19,146 nt of DNA, taken from positions 1-19,146 of the forward strand of contig JAJYRT010000020.1 in NCBI GenBank assembly GCA_021793945.1, in the 5' to 3' direction. The stretch is from Thermoplasmata archaeon (GTDB lineage: Archaea; Thermoplasmatota; Thermoplasmata; Thermoplasmatales; Thermoplasmataceae). Shown one piece after another: positions 7,276-15,190 of this stretch. Made by a program: the position numbers and the translations under genes. Every line of letters begins with the position of its first letter. The first letter of the stretch is position 1. Below the pieces are notes generated by a model. The model worked only from the letters and a program-made list of their open reading frames with translations, was not told the origin of the DNA and did no database searches.

Positions 7276-7908
7276 CGGTTGCACAAAACCGCCTTGCATA
7301 AGCTTGTTTATAATTTCGAAGTTCAGCGTAACGATGTTCACATACGGTGACCCGAAAATTGGAAAATTATACATTATATCCGAGGCAGTGATGTTAACCA
7401 CGAAGTTCTGTGCATCAGCATAGGAAAAGTTGCCTTTCGTGAAAACTGAAAGGTTCGCCGCAATCCTGTTGATCTGGTCTATTGCGCCCTGTAGCGGAAT
7501 GTTTGGATCAAGTCCTGATCCTGAGTACGCGACCATTGCTTCAGGAATCTGCGAGGCGTTGGACAGGTTGTTCTCATGCTCGAAGTCCTTCAGGTAGGTT
7601 TTTGTCTGGTTAAGGAGCTGGCTGCTGTCTATGGAGTAGGAAGGGCCACCTGACTCAGACAGGTTGAAACCAATGCCAGATGGCCTGGCCTGAAAGAATA
7701 TTGTTGAGTTGAAAGCCTCAGCAAGCAGGTATGATCCGTATACCTTTCCGTCTATTTTTACAGGGGATCCAGTCGCAGAATTTGGATCAATCTCCTGTGT
7801 TATCAAGGCGGTTATGGTCGGAAATGCAAAGCCGAGAAGGAACATTGCAATAATCGCCAGCGCGGTCGTCTTCATTATCATTTTGCCGAATGAATTATTT
7901 TTCACCAT
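7261..7908 (-). CDS. kdpC: Potassium-transporting ATPase, KdpC subunit
   Basis: KdpC is the single-span accessory subunit of the KdpFABC pump and is needed for its activity at the membrane. The 215-residue protein has an N-terminal membrane helix (about 14-36, ALAIIAMFLLGFAFP). It also has the family signatures GSYLLAEAF, FFQARPS, SGG and SGSGLDPNI followed by QINRIA. It is somewhat longer than the roughly 190-residue bacterial form. Its outward-facing domain holds eight N-x-S/T sequons, far denser than in KdpB, which may mean glycosylation at an acidic cell surface. The ATG overlaps the kdpB stop by 7 bp (ATGGTGA). The 3' end overlaps the converging stress-protein gene by 15 bp. Confidence 0.95.
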   Translation of the reverse strand: MVKNNSFGKMIMKTTALAIIAMFLLGFAFPTITALITQEIDPNSATGSPVKIDGKVYGSYLLAEAFNSTIFFQARPSGIGFNLSESGGPSYSIDSSQLLNQTKTYLKDFEHENNLSNASQIPEAMVAYSGSGLDPNIPLQGAIDQINRIAANLSVFTKGNFSYADAQNFVVNITASDIMYNFPIFGSPYVNIVTLNFEIINKLMQGGFVQPSFLD

Positions 7909-9893
7909 CCCACCCCCAGAATCGAAAGCAATACGTAAATAACTTTTATGGCTAAAAATGGAACAATAATTCCGCCGACTCCATATATGAGTATGTTTCT
8001 CCTGAAGAGCGCTGCTATGCTGGACGGTCTGTATTTGACGCCCCTGATTGCCATCGGCACCAAAAGAGGTATGATGATGGTGTTGAAGATCAGTGCGGAT
8101 GTTATCGCCGTCAGGGGATTCTCAAGTCCAAGTATGTTCAGTGCTCCGAGTGCTGGAATGAAATAGAACATGGCGGGTATGATGACGAAATACTTTGACA
8201 CATCGTTTGCTATGCTGAATGACGTCAGTGCGCCTCTCGTGATCAGTATCTGCTTGCCTATGAATATAACATCCATCAGCTTTGTAGGATCGGAATCCAG
8301 GTCAATCATGTTAGCTGCATCCTTGGCTGGCGCGGTTCCCTTATTCATGGCCATTCCAACGTCAGCCTTTGCCAGAGCTGGAGCATCATTGGTTCCGTCA
8401 CCGACCATTGCCACCATCCTCTGCTTTGCTTTCTCAGATATCACTACGTTGAATTTGTCCACTGGGGTGCTATTGGCAACATATTCGTCGATCCCGCTGA
8501 GGTTCGAGAAATACGATGCAGTGACCTCGTCATCACCTGTGCACATTATGGTTTTTATATTCATCTTCTTAAGGAGATCCAGACGCTGTTTTATCCCTGG
8601 CTTCAGGGTGTCGTTAAGTTCAATGACGCCCACAAATTTACCGTCCTTGACGACAGGCAATGCAGTACCACCCCTAAGCGATATTTCCTTGCAGAGTGCG
8701 ACTATAAAAGTATCGCTGAGCTTGTGATTCTTGATCATTGTTGAAAGCGCACCCTTGTAGATGTATGTATCTTTCCCCTTAATTCCGCTGAACCTTGTAT
8801 CTGCGGAGAACGGCAGGAATTCAAACCCAGTTATATCAGAATCAGAAACTTCGGCTCCCTTTTCCCTGGCCAGTTTCACAATGGACATCCCTTCCATTGT
8901 ATTGTCCTGCATGGAAGCCATTGCACAGTACTTTATAAAATCCGTTTCCTGCACACCGGAGTTTGGATAAAACCGGATGGCTTCCCTGTCACCCATGGTG
9001 ACTGTGCCGGTCTTGTCCAGAATAATAGTGTCAACGTCTCCGGCATTTTCCACAGCCCTGCCGGATTTGGATATGACGTTGAATTGTGATATCTTGTTTA
9101 CCGCCGCAATGCCAATTGCTGGCATCAAACCTCCAATAGTGGTAGGGATGAGCGCAATTAGCAAGACTATCAATATGTCCGTGTTGGACGTGAAACCGAG
9201 GAAATCAGATAATGCGAATATTGAGGCGGTGACTATGAGGAATATAAGGGTCAGGCCCGATAAGAGGGTGGATAGGGCAATTTCGTTCGGTGTCTTTTCC
9301 CTGACGGCCGCTTCAACTATCTCGATCATCTTGTCTATATAAGTTTCTCCCGGGTTTGCGGTGATCCTGATTACAAGTTCATCGGTCTGCAGGGTTGTGG
9401 ACCCTGTAACGCTGTCTCCCTGTATCTTACGGACAGGCCTGGATTCTCCTGTTACGTTGGATTCGTTAACATAGCCAGATCCGGAAACAACCTCGCCATC
9501 TCCGGGAATAACCTCACCTGCACTTACTATCACCATGTCGCCGGATTTCAGCTGATCCGATGGGACTGTCTCTTTTCCACTGTCAATGAGCCGGGTGGCA
9601 ATTGTTTCCGTCTTCATTTTTTTCAGGGAGGCAGTGATTGTTTTGCTCTGTTCCTCGGACAGGGTTGTACTGAGGTTTGAAAAGAGCAGGGTCAGGAAGA
9701 GCAATATCGCCACTGCAAGGTAGAAGTTGATATATACTACCGTCGAGGGAGCATCAAAATATGAAGGGAAAAACATTACAAAGATTGAGATTATGAAGGC
9801 AATTTCGGTCACAAACATGACCGGATTCTTCATCTGGAAATCCGGCCTGAATTTCTCCATAGTCCCCTTAATGACTGCCACATATCCTTTCAA
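7902..9893 (-). CDS. kdpB: Potassium-transporting ATPase, KdpB catalytic subunit
   Basis: KdpB is the P-type ATPase that powers the pump. In the 663-residue form visible motifs are MKNPVMF near the start, the actuator TGES at 148-151 (Ser151 matches the serine phosphorylated for inhibition in E. coli), and PTTIGG in the membrane. The phosphorylated Asp293 lies in DKTGT, and the hinge GDGTNDAPALAKADVG is followed by AMNKGTAPAKDAANM. It is intact relative to the family. The predicted start is TTG, overlapping the kdpA stop as TTGA. GTG at codon 5 and ATG at codon 12 (AAGGGG upstream) are alternatives, but residues before codon 12 still align with bacterial KdpB, which favours an upstream start. 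Confidence 0.96.
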   Translation of the reverse strand: MKGYVAVIKGTMEKFRPDFQMKNPVMFVTEIAFIISIFVMFFPSYFDAPSTVVYINFYLAVAILLFLTLLFSNLSTTLSEEQSKTITASLKKMKTETIATRLIDSGKETVPSDQLKSGDMVIVSAGEVIPGDGEVVSGSGYVNESNVTGESRPVRKIQGDSVTGSTTLQTDELVIRITANPGETYIDKMIEIVEAAVREKTPNEIALSTLLSGLTLIFLIVTASIFALSDFLGFTSNTDILIVLLIALIPTTIGGLMPAIGIAAVNKISQFNVISKSGRAVENAGDVDTIILDKTGTVTMGDREAIRFYPNSGVQETDFIKYCAMASMQDNTMEGMSIVKLAREKGAEVSDSDITGFEFLPFSADTRFSGIKGKDTYIYKGALSTMIKNHKLSDTFIVALCKEISLRGGTALPVVKDGKFVGVIELNDTLKPGIKQRLDLLKKMNIKTIMCTGDDEVTASYFSNLSGIDEYVANSTPVDKFNVVISEKAKQRMVAMVGDGTNDAPALAKADVGMAMNKGTAPAKDAANMIDLDSDPTKLMDVIFIGKQILITRGALTSFSIANDVSKYFVIIPAMFYFIPALGALNILGLENPLTAITSALIFNTIIIPLLVPMAIRGVKYRPSSIAALFRRNILIYGVGGIIVPFLAIKVIYVLLSILGVGW

Positions 9894-11668
9894 CGAATCA
9901 CCATCCAGATTGACTGCTCAAAGGCCTTAGCCCACGAAAGTATGGGTCCCAGGGCGAGGATCGGAAAGAAAGAAAGCAGGCCAACAAGTATCATTACACC
10001 AAGGAGCATGAGTCCGAAGTAGAACGACCCCGTATCAATGCTCTTCCCCATCTCCACCTTCGGCTTCTTGTTTGAAAAGAGATCGGCTATCTTCAGCTGG
10101 AACCCCATGATCACGTATCTTCCAAGGATCATAATTATGCCGTCCAGCACGTTGAAGTAAAGCTGGTTTGTAAGGAATCCGCCGACCTCAGAACCGTTGT
10201 TTGAGGCGGAAGTCGCAAACTCGTAAAGGAGCTCTGTGATGGCATCTGGTTTCGGATTCGGAAATGAAGCCATTATGCTTGGGATCATGAGGGTGATGCC
10301 CAGCGGAATTATTATCAAAAGGGGATGGGTAATAAGCGAGAGCGTGGAATACTTGATCTCCTTCGATCCAATTTTAATGCTCATCAGTTCGGGAAGCTTT
10401 CCTACCATGAGGGATGCAATGAACACTGTAAAAATCACAGAGGTGAAAATATTAAGGACACCCGTACCTATACCGCCTACTGGGTCATTTATCAGTAGGT
10501 TGACAAGGTTTCCCAGCAGTCCAGCCGGCGAATATGCTGCCAGCATTGCATTGGCTGCGCCGGTGGATGTGATGGTAGCCCCAATGCTGAAAATGGAAGA
10601 ACCTGCGATGCCTATGGAAGTTTCCTTTCCTACCATGTTCCCGTTGTAGATGACGCCAAGCGTGGACAGGGATGGTATTCCGGTTATTTCACCGTAGAAA
10701 GTGAGAAATGCGGTAAAAACAAAGAAAACCATCAGGACAGAAACAAGCATGACCATGAACCGGCGATCGCTGAAAACCTTGCCAAGCGCTATTATAGAAC
10801 CAAGTGGGATGAGAAGGAAAGAGGTAAACTCCGTAATGTTTGTGAACCAGTTCGGATTCTCAAATGGGAATGCGGCGTTCGCCCCATAAAATCCTCCACC
10901 GTTTGTACCGATGTTCTTGATAGCTTCAAGAGTTGCAACAGATCCGAGCGGTACCTTATATGTAACTGAGGAAAAAACGGGCTGCACACTGATGTAGGAC
11001 AGAGTTGTTTCCGGAATTCCGCTTACTATCAGTATAACAGTTACCAGAAGGGTGAGGGGCAGTATAAGGTAGAATATTGAGACCAGAAAGTCGTGGTAGA
11101 AGTTTCCAATAGTCCCCTTGTCCTGCAGAATTCCCCTTATGAATGCCATAGAAGCGGCAAAGCCTGTCCCGGCAGATAGGAACATAAGGCCGGTTATTAC
11201 GAATGTCTGGCTCAGGTATGAAAGGTCGAAAGGGTTTGAGTAATGCTGGAGATTGGTGTTGGTGATGAAGCTGCTTACGGTGTTGAAGGTGAGGCTGGCT
11301 GTCATGTGATTGTTTGCAAACGCAAAGGGGAAATCTCTCTGGTAAAAAATGAAAATAAACGATATCACACCGGCAGCGGCGTTGAAAAATAGCAAGGTAA
11401 GAAAATACTCGCGGAATTTCATCTGTCTTTCAGACCCCTCGCCGATGATCTTCTCGAAAAAGTTCACTATCCGTCCCGAGATGGGAGTGAGCCAGTTGTC
11501 CTGGTCTCTGTATATCTTAGAGATGAAGCCGGAGATTATCACCCCGAATATGATCACGATTGCAAGGTAGATAAGTATGATTACTACTCCGGATGCAACT
11601 CTGTTTACCTGCCAGAAAGAGTTGCCATATCCGGACAGGGCTGAGATGCCAAAGGGATCATAACTCAA
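9890..11668 (-). CDS. kdpA: Potassium-transporting ATPase, KdpA channel subunit
   Basis: KdpA binds and conducts K+ and is related to the Trk/Ktr potassium transporter superfamily. The 592-residue membrane protein has about ten hydrophobic spans and the four filter segments: TNTNLQHY near 136, GTNGGG at 254-259, TSTGAAN later, and SNNGSEVGG near the last pore loop. It is slightly longer than the 557-residue E. coli protein, mainly at the N terminus. The only start that keeps this N terminus is TTG at 11668, overlapping the kdpF stop as TTGA. GGAG lies about 10 bp before it, and translation is probably coupled. It is the second gene of the kdpFABC operon. Confidence 0.96.
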   Translation of the reverse strand: MSYDPFGISALSGYGNSFWQVNRVASGVVIILIYLAIVIIFGVIISGFISKIYRDQDNWLTPISGRIVNFFEKIIGEGSERQMKFREYFLTLLFFNAAAGVISFIFIFYQRDFPFAFANNHMTASLTFNTVSSFITNTNLQHYSNPFDLSYLSQTFVITGLMFLSAGTGFAASMAFIRGILQDKGTIGNFYHDFLVSIFYLILPLTLLVTVILIVSGIPETTLSYISVQPVFSSVTYKVPLGSVATLEAIKNIGTNGGGFYGANAAFPFENPNWFTNITEFTSFLLIPLGSIIALGKVFSDRRFMVMLVSVLMVFFVFTAFLTFYGEITGIPSLSTLGVIYNGNMVGKETSIGIAGSSIFSIGATITSTGAANAMLAAYSPAGLLGNLVNLLINDPVGGIGTGVLNIFTSVIFTVFIASLMVGKLPELMSIKIGSKEIKYSTLSLITHPLLIIIPLGITLMIPSIMASFPNPKPDAITELLYEFATSASNNGSEVGGFLTNQLYFNVLDGIIMILGRYVIMGFQLKIADLFSNKKPKVEMGKSIDTGSFYFGLMLLGVMILVGLLSFFPILALGPILSWAKAFEQSIWMVIR

Positions 11669-11754
11669 AATTTCTCAGCTCCAATTATGGTATAAAGCAG
11701 GTATATGGCTGTAAATAGAAGCACCAGCCCTAGAATGACATAGACTGCAAGCAT
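11665..11754 (-). CDS. kdpF: KdpF-like small membrane subunit (29 residues)
   Basis: A 29-residue frame begins at an ATG and ends 4 bp into the start of kdpA. It encodes one membrane helix (VYVILGLVLLFTAIYLLY) followed by a short tail ending GAEKF. E. coli KdpF has the same size, one helix and a similar tail ending NAEAF, and it stabilises the KdpABC complex. Position as first gene of the operon, length, topology and tail all agree. A good TATA element sits 27 bp upstream of the ATG, so the whole operon should start here with a leaderless mRNA. It is short enough for automatic annotation to omit. Confidence 0.85.
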   Translation of the reverse strand: MLAVYVILGLVLLFTAIYLLYTIIGAEKF

Positions 11755-11776
11755 CGCAGATCGTCAATGCAATGGA

Positions 11777-11785
11777 ATATAAAAG
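11777..11785 (-). promoter_or_regulatory. TATA box of the kdpFABC operon
   Basis: On the minus strand this reads CTTTTATAT, centred about 27 bp upstream of the kdpF ATG. It supports kdpF as the true first gene rather than untranslated leader before kdpA. Confidence 0.65.
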
Positions 11786-11872
11786 TATTGTTCAACTTAA
11801 TCAAGCCAGCACGGAACTTTGTGCGCTCATTGGTCATTTCTGTTTATCAGGCAGGATGTCTTAGTCTCCTTT

Positions 11873-13411
11873 TTAGATGGTCTTGCCCATGTAAGGACCC
11901 ACACGTTCGTAACCCAGCTTCCTGAAATAGTTTCTCACACCAATTCCACTGATTACAAGCATTCTGTTCATGCCACAGTCGGAGCTTATCTTTTCAGCTT
12001 CGTTAAGAAGTTCGGAACCCAGTCCCCTGTGTTGCCATCCATTCATATCGTGCTTGCCCACCGGGACAACATTTCCAAATATTTTGAGTTCCCTTATAAT
12101 TGAAGAATTTGCCATTTCTTTCCTGTGGGCATATTCTGAGGGTATCCTCAGGCGGACGAAACCGATTATCCTTTCATCCGCATCTTCATAGGATAGAAAG
12201 TGCTCAATTCCTCCGGCTGCATCATATCTCACTCTTTTCAGTTTGAAATCGCTGGAGAAAAGCTCACCTGCCACTTCCCTTCCACGGATTTCCATGCTCC
12301 TAACGCCTCTTCTCTCAAGTTCGGCTGACACAAGGTTCCTGATATCGCTTCGCTTTACGCCTGCTTCTATAAATTTCACTGGAATGTCGCGTTGCATCCT
12401 CTGTACCCTGATCCAGGGGGGCATCCTTTCCATAAGATAGGATATCAGATCCACTGCGGTTCCTGTATCAAGTGGAGCATATCTTCCGAGTTTCCACAGC
12501 CTGTAAAGTGGGGTCCCCTTTGTGACCAGGGTCGGATAAATTTTCAGCATGTCAGGTTTGAAAGCCGGGTCATTCAGCATCAGGTCAAAACTCTTAATGT
12601 CATCATCATAACTGGATCCGTACATACCTGGCATAATATGGTATACGATTTTCAATCCAGCATCCCGGGACAACTGCGTTGACCTCCGTATATCATCGAG
12701 TGTGTGCCCGCGCATGTTAATTTTAAGAATGCGTTCCGACAGGTTCTGTACACCCAGCTCAACTTTAGTTGTACCATAGTTCAGGGCGGCGTCTATCTCG
12801 CGCTCAAAGAACCAGTCCGGTTTTGTTTCCACAGTGAGGCCTACGCATCTCTTTCCAGCACTTTCGTTGGCAAGAATGGACTCTTCAAGGCTCCTGCCGA
12901 TTGTGCCATTCATTGCATCGACGCAACCCTTGATGAAACTTGTCTGGTATGCCTCTTCCCTTGCAGTGAAAGTCCCACCCATAATTATCAGGTCTATTTT
13001 TGTCGTGTCATGTCCAATGAGATCCAGTTGCTTTACGCGGTTGAAAACCTGGTTATATGGATCGTAATTGTTGTTTCTTCCCCTGAGCGCAGCCGGTTCA
13101 TGTCCCGTATAGGACTGCGGTGAGTTATTGTCCACTCCTCCCGGGCAGTAAATGCACTTGCCATGAGGGCAATTGTCTGGTGAGGTCATTGCCGCAACGA
13201 CCGCAACTCCGGATATTGTTCTGGTGTTCTTTATGCGCAGCAGGTCTTTCTCCACTTCAGAGAAGTTGCCTGAATTAAGGATTTCAACATCGCTGGGTAT
13301 GAAGTCAAGCGACAACTCCTTTGCAAGTCTGATCTTCAGGTTCTGCAAATCCTTCTTGTTTCGGACCTGCCCGGATTTAATCTTCTCCCCTATGACTTCA
13401 TAGAAATCCAC
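11873..13411 (-). CDS. elp3: Elp3-type tRNA uridine-34 carboxymethyl transferase (radical SAM plus GNAT)
   Basis: Archaeal Elp3 acts alone to put a carboxymethyl-type group on wobble U34 of tRNA, using S-adenosylmethionine and acetyl-CoA. The 512-residue protein has the expected parts. A basic N-terminal tRNA-binding stretch comes first, then the radical SAM cluster CPHGKCIYC with Cys81, Cys86 and Cys89 (C-x4-C-x2-C, as in studied Elp3 proteins). A TIM-barrel core follows, with VELGVQ, then a C-terminal acetyltransferase fold with the acetyl-CoA loop QHRGLGS at 460-466 and RNYFRKLGY near 494-502. The GTG start lies 24 bp from a TATA-like element. It diverges from the adenosine-kinase-like gene. 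Nothing appears to be missing. Confidence 0.95.
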   Translation of the reverse strand: MDFYEVIGEKIKSGQVRNKKDLQNLKIRLAKELSLDFIPSDVEILNSGNFSEVEKDLLRIKNTRTISGVAVVAAMTSPDNCPHGKCIYCPGGVDNNSPQSYTGHEPAALRGRNNNYDPYNQVFNRVKQLDLIGHDTTKIDLIIMGGTFTAREEAYQTSFIKGCVDAMNGTIGRSLEESILANESAGKRCVGLTVETKPDWFFEREIDAALNYGTTKVELGVQNLSERILKINMRGHTLDDIRRSTQLSRDAGLKIVYHIMPGMYGSSYDDDIKSFDLMLNDPAFKPDMLKIYPTLVTKGTPLYRLWKLGRYAPLDTGTAVDLISYLMERMPPWIRVQRMQRDIPVKFIEAGVKRSDIRNLVSAELERRGVRSMEIRGREVAGELFSSDFKLKRVRYDAAGGIEHFLSYEDADERIIGFVRLRIPSEYAHRKEMANSSIIRELKIFGNVVPVGKHDMNGWQHRGLGSELLNEAEKISSDCGMNRMLVISGIGVRNYFRKLGYERVGPYMGKTI

Positions 13412-13430
13412 GTAAACACCATTACTCTGA

Positions 13431-13440
13431 GAATTTAACG
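13431..13440 (-). promoter_or_regulatory. TATA-like box of elp3
   Basis: On the minus strand this reads CGTTAAATTC, centred 24 bp upstream of the GTG at 13411. It supports a leaderless transcript beginning at that GTG. Confidence 0.5.
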
Positions 13441-13460
13441 TTTTGGAAGCAGGTGCACAA

Positions 13461-13470
13461 CGTTATAATC
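13461..13470 (+). promoter_or_regulatory. TATA box of the adenosine-specific kinase gene
   Basis: CGTTATAATC is centred 25 bp upstream of the ATG at 13491. This rules out the longer reading frame from 13443, whose start would lie above the promoter. Confidence 0.6.
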
Positions 13471-13490
13471 TTCTTTTAATATGTCTCCCT

Positions 13491-13979
13491 ATGACGCTGG
13501 AAATCTACTCAGTCCCGCTGGAGTTTCCCGAGGGGACAAACGTTATACTGGGATACTCACATTTCATAAAAACGGTTGAGGACTTGACAGAAATCATCTC
13601 AACTGCAGTACCTGGCGCAAAATTTGGGCTGGCTTTCTCGGAAGCTTCCGGGGATAAGCTGGCAAGATACGATGGAACTGACGAGAAACTTGAGAAGATA
13701 GCGGTTGATAATATAATGCGTATTGCCGCCGGTCATACTTTCTTGATCATATTGAAGGACCTTTATCCGATAAACGTCTTGAACGCAATCAAGGGGTGCC
13801 AGGAGGTAGGCAGCATATTTGCGGCAACTTCAAACCCTCTTGAAGTGATTGTGGCAAAGGGAGAAAGAGGAAACGGGATTATCGGTGTGATAGATGGGTT
13901 CTCTCCGGTTGGGGTTGAGAATGAGAATGATAAAAATACAAGGAGAAAATTCCTGAGGGAGATAAACTACAAGAAATAG
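13491..13979 (+). CDS. Adenosine-specific kinase family protein (PF04008 type)
   Basis: The 162-residue protein matches the small archaeal and bacterial family described as adenosine-specific kinase. The marks are PEGTNVILGYSHFIKTVEDL at 13-32, PGAKFGLAFSEASG at 41-54, RYDGTDEKL, and INVLNAIK at 94-101. FAATSNPLEVIVA (110-122) and GIIGVIDGFSPVGVE follow near the end. It is expected to act in nucleoside salvage in the cytoplasm; the assignment rests on sequence family only. The ATG at 13491 is set by the TATA box and by the family's usual N terminus. The last base of its TAG stop is the first base of tRNA-Arg(CCG), so stop codon and mature tRNA overlap by one nucleotide. Confidence 0.88.
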   Translation: MTLEIYSVPLEFPEGTNVILGYSHFIKTVEDLTEIISTAVPGAKFGLAFSEASGDKLARYDGTDEKLEKIAVDNIMRIAAGHTFLIILKDLYPINVLNAIKGCQEVGSIFAATSNPLEVIVAKGERGNGIIGVIDGFSPVGVENENDKNTRRKFLREINYKK

Positions 13980-14051
13980 GGCCCGTAGTGTAACGGATTA
14001 TCATATAGGCCTCCGGAGCCTATGATCCGGGTTCGAATCCCGGCGGGCTCA
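13979..14051 (+). tRNA. tRNA-Arg(CCG)
   Basis: The acceptor stem GGGCCCG pairs with CGGGCTC through one G-U pair. The T arm is CCGGG-TTCGAAT-CCCGG. The anticodon stem TAGGC/GCCTA is perfect and the loop CTCCGGA gives anticodon CCG for codon CGG. The D stem is weak, the variable loop is 4 nt, the discriminator is A, and CCA is not encoded. It begins inside the preceding stop codon. A possible promoter of its own is the AT-rich GATAAAAATAC at about 13929-13939, inside the kinase gene. Otherwise it is co-transcribed. The accessory region starts just after it, as is common for tRNA-linked integration. Confidence 0.93.
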
Positions 14052-14163
14052 TTCCAAACTTGATGTCTTATAGACTCCCGCATGTGTATAAACCAGACAT
14101 ACCATTCTTGCAGATCTGCTCGATCTTGTACTATTTGACGTCTTGTACTGGACGAATTGTTTA

Positions 14164-14188
14164 TTCTGTCACTCTTTCAGAGACAGAA
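14164..14188. repeat. Imperfect hairpin (inverted repeat)
   Basis: Arms TTCTGT/ACAGAA enclose a second stem CTCT/AGAG with a TTC loop and a 2-nt bulge on one side. No U-tract follows on the plus strand. It could be a processing site, a decayed terminator or an element end. Confidence 0.4.
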
Positions 14189-14210
14189 AAATCCTATATT
14201 TTACGGTTTA

Positions 14211-14283
14211 ATCATGTCTTCGGATATATAATGGCCATATCCATGACTTATTCTGCATCCCCTGACTTGAGATCATGTCTTCG
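14211..14283 (+). repeat. Pair of 12-bp direct repeats ATCATGTCTTCG
   Basis: Exact copies lie at 14211-14222 and 14272-14283, 61 bp apart, inside the gene-free stretch. The first abuts the repeat TTTACGGTTTAA (14200-14211), whose other copy is at 14470-14481. Confidence 0.45.
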
Positions 14284-14470
14284 TCCTGCGTACTTTCCTC
14301 CTTGGTTCAACTGTTTAGCAATAGGAGAATTTCAACGACTTACTAAGTGTAACCATAGCTTTTGTAAGACTATTTACTGAAACAAATCTTTGAACGTTGA
14401 TCTCTTCAATTTTGAAATGACTATGAAGAATAATCTTGACGGGATTTCTATAATACTTTTTGGTCAGTAT

Positions 14471-15190
14471 TTACGGTTTAAACTGTAATCTTCCGAACGA
14501 ATGGATGTACAGAGATCCGGTTATGATAGAAAATATGCACAAAACAGCTAGACCCCAGTCGGGGGCAAGGCTCACTACATGGCTATTATACATCATATCG
14601 GTAAGCAGAGGTGAGAACAGATACAGTACTGCGCTCATGGCAGGTGGGATTGTAATGGAAAGAGAAGAATAACTCTGAACTACTACGAAAGAAGAAAGAG
14701 GCAACAGGAACGCTGTTGCAAGAATTACCATCAACGCCCCGGACTTATTGGGAATAAGTGAAGCAAACATAACAACAGTACTGTTCATTACAATGGTAAT
14801 AGCTATCAGAAAGAAAATCGTAGATGATGAGAAGAAATGGAAGAAAAGAAACTCTATCACGATGAATGGCGCAAAACTTGACAGCAAGGAAAAAAGGCGT
14901 CCAACAGCAACGGATTTCCAGCTCCCAATCATCGTGATCTCAAATATTGTTATCTCCTCTTCCTTAAGGTACATTAACCCGTTGAAAAGGACTATGGATG
15001 GTATCACTAGAAATTGGGACACCATGTAAATGCCTGTAACCGGATTGACAAATTGATCGTTTATGGACAGATACTGAATACCAAGGAGGAGGATTAACAG
15101 CACCTCAGTATGCGGATGGGGAAACGATTCCTTGAAATACCATCTTAGCGCGTTACCTAGTTTCGTAATAGACCCTCCTGACTCCGGCAT
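14471..15190 (-). CDS. ABC-2-like membrane permease of an accessory cassette
   Basis: The 239-residue protein is almost entirely membrane helices, about six spans (for example VLLILLLGIQYL, IFFLIAITIVM and AVLCIFSIITG). A short cytoplasmic N terminus begins MPESGGSITKLGNALRWYF. The pattern resembles ABC-2 or NatB-type export permeases, although no sequence motif is diagnostic. The ATG overlaps the end of the ABC ATPase gene by 38 bp, so a downstream start is possible, but the overlap suits coupling to its partner. A single permease would have to form a homodimer around the two ATPases. The substrate is unknown. Its stop codon lies within a 12-bp repeat that also occurs in the downstream gene-free stretch. 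Confidence 0.75.
   Translation of the reverse strand: MPESGGSITKLGNALRWYFKESFPHPHTEVLLILLLGIQYLSINDQFVNPVTGIYMVSQFLVIPSIVLFNGLMYLKEEEITIFEITMIGSWKSVAVGRLFSLLSSFAPFIVIEFLFFHFFSSSTIFFLIAITIVMNSTVVMFASLIPNKSGALMVILATAFLLPLSSFVVVQSYSSLSITIPPAMSAVLYLFSPLLTDMMYNSHVVSLAPDWGLAVLCIFSIITGSLYIHSFGRLQFKP

Larger units (their letters stand above)
14052..14469 (+). other. Gene-free stretch with short direct repeats and a hairpin
   Basis: I find no convincing gene in these 418 bp. What is visible is a set of short repeats. TCTTGTACT occurs at 14124 and 14141. ATCATGTCTTCG occurs at 14211 and 14272. TTTACGGTTTAA occurs at 14200 and again at 14470, on the end of the permease gene. A hairpin with TTCTGT/ACAGAA and CTCT/AGAG arms lies at 14164-14188, and a smaller inverted repeat GGATAT/ATATCC at 14222-14242. 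A 106-codon plus-strand frame exists but looks non-coding. The stretch may be decayed insertion material beside the tRNA gene. Confidence 0.5.

Noticed and set aside
13443..13490. Longer start of the adenosine-specific kinase
   Set aside because: The frame would begin above the TATA box at 13461-13470, and the added residues do not resemble the family.
14164..14188. Hairpin as an intrinsic terminator
   Set aside because: It is not followed by a T-tract on the plus strand, and it lies more than 280 bp past the permease stop on the minus strand.
14060..14380. Plus-strand 106-codon open frame in the gene-free strip
   Set aside because: It has odd composition (many Ser, Tyr and Cys, no domain pattern), no correctly placed TATA box or ribosome site, and covers repeats and a hairpin.
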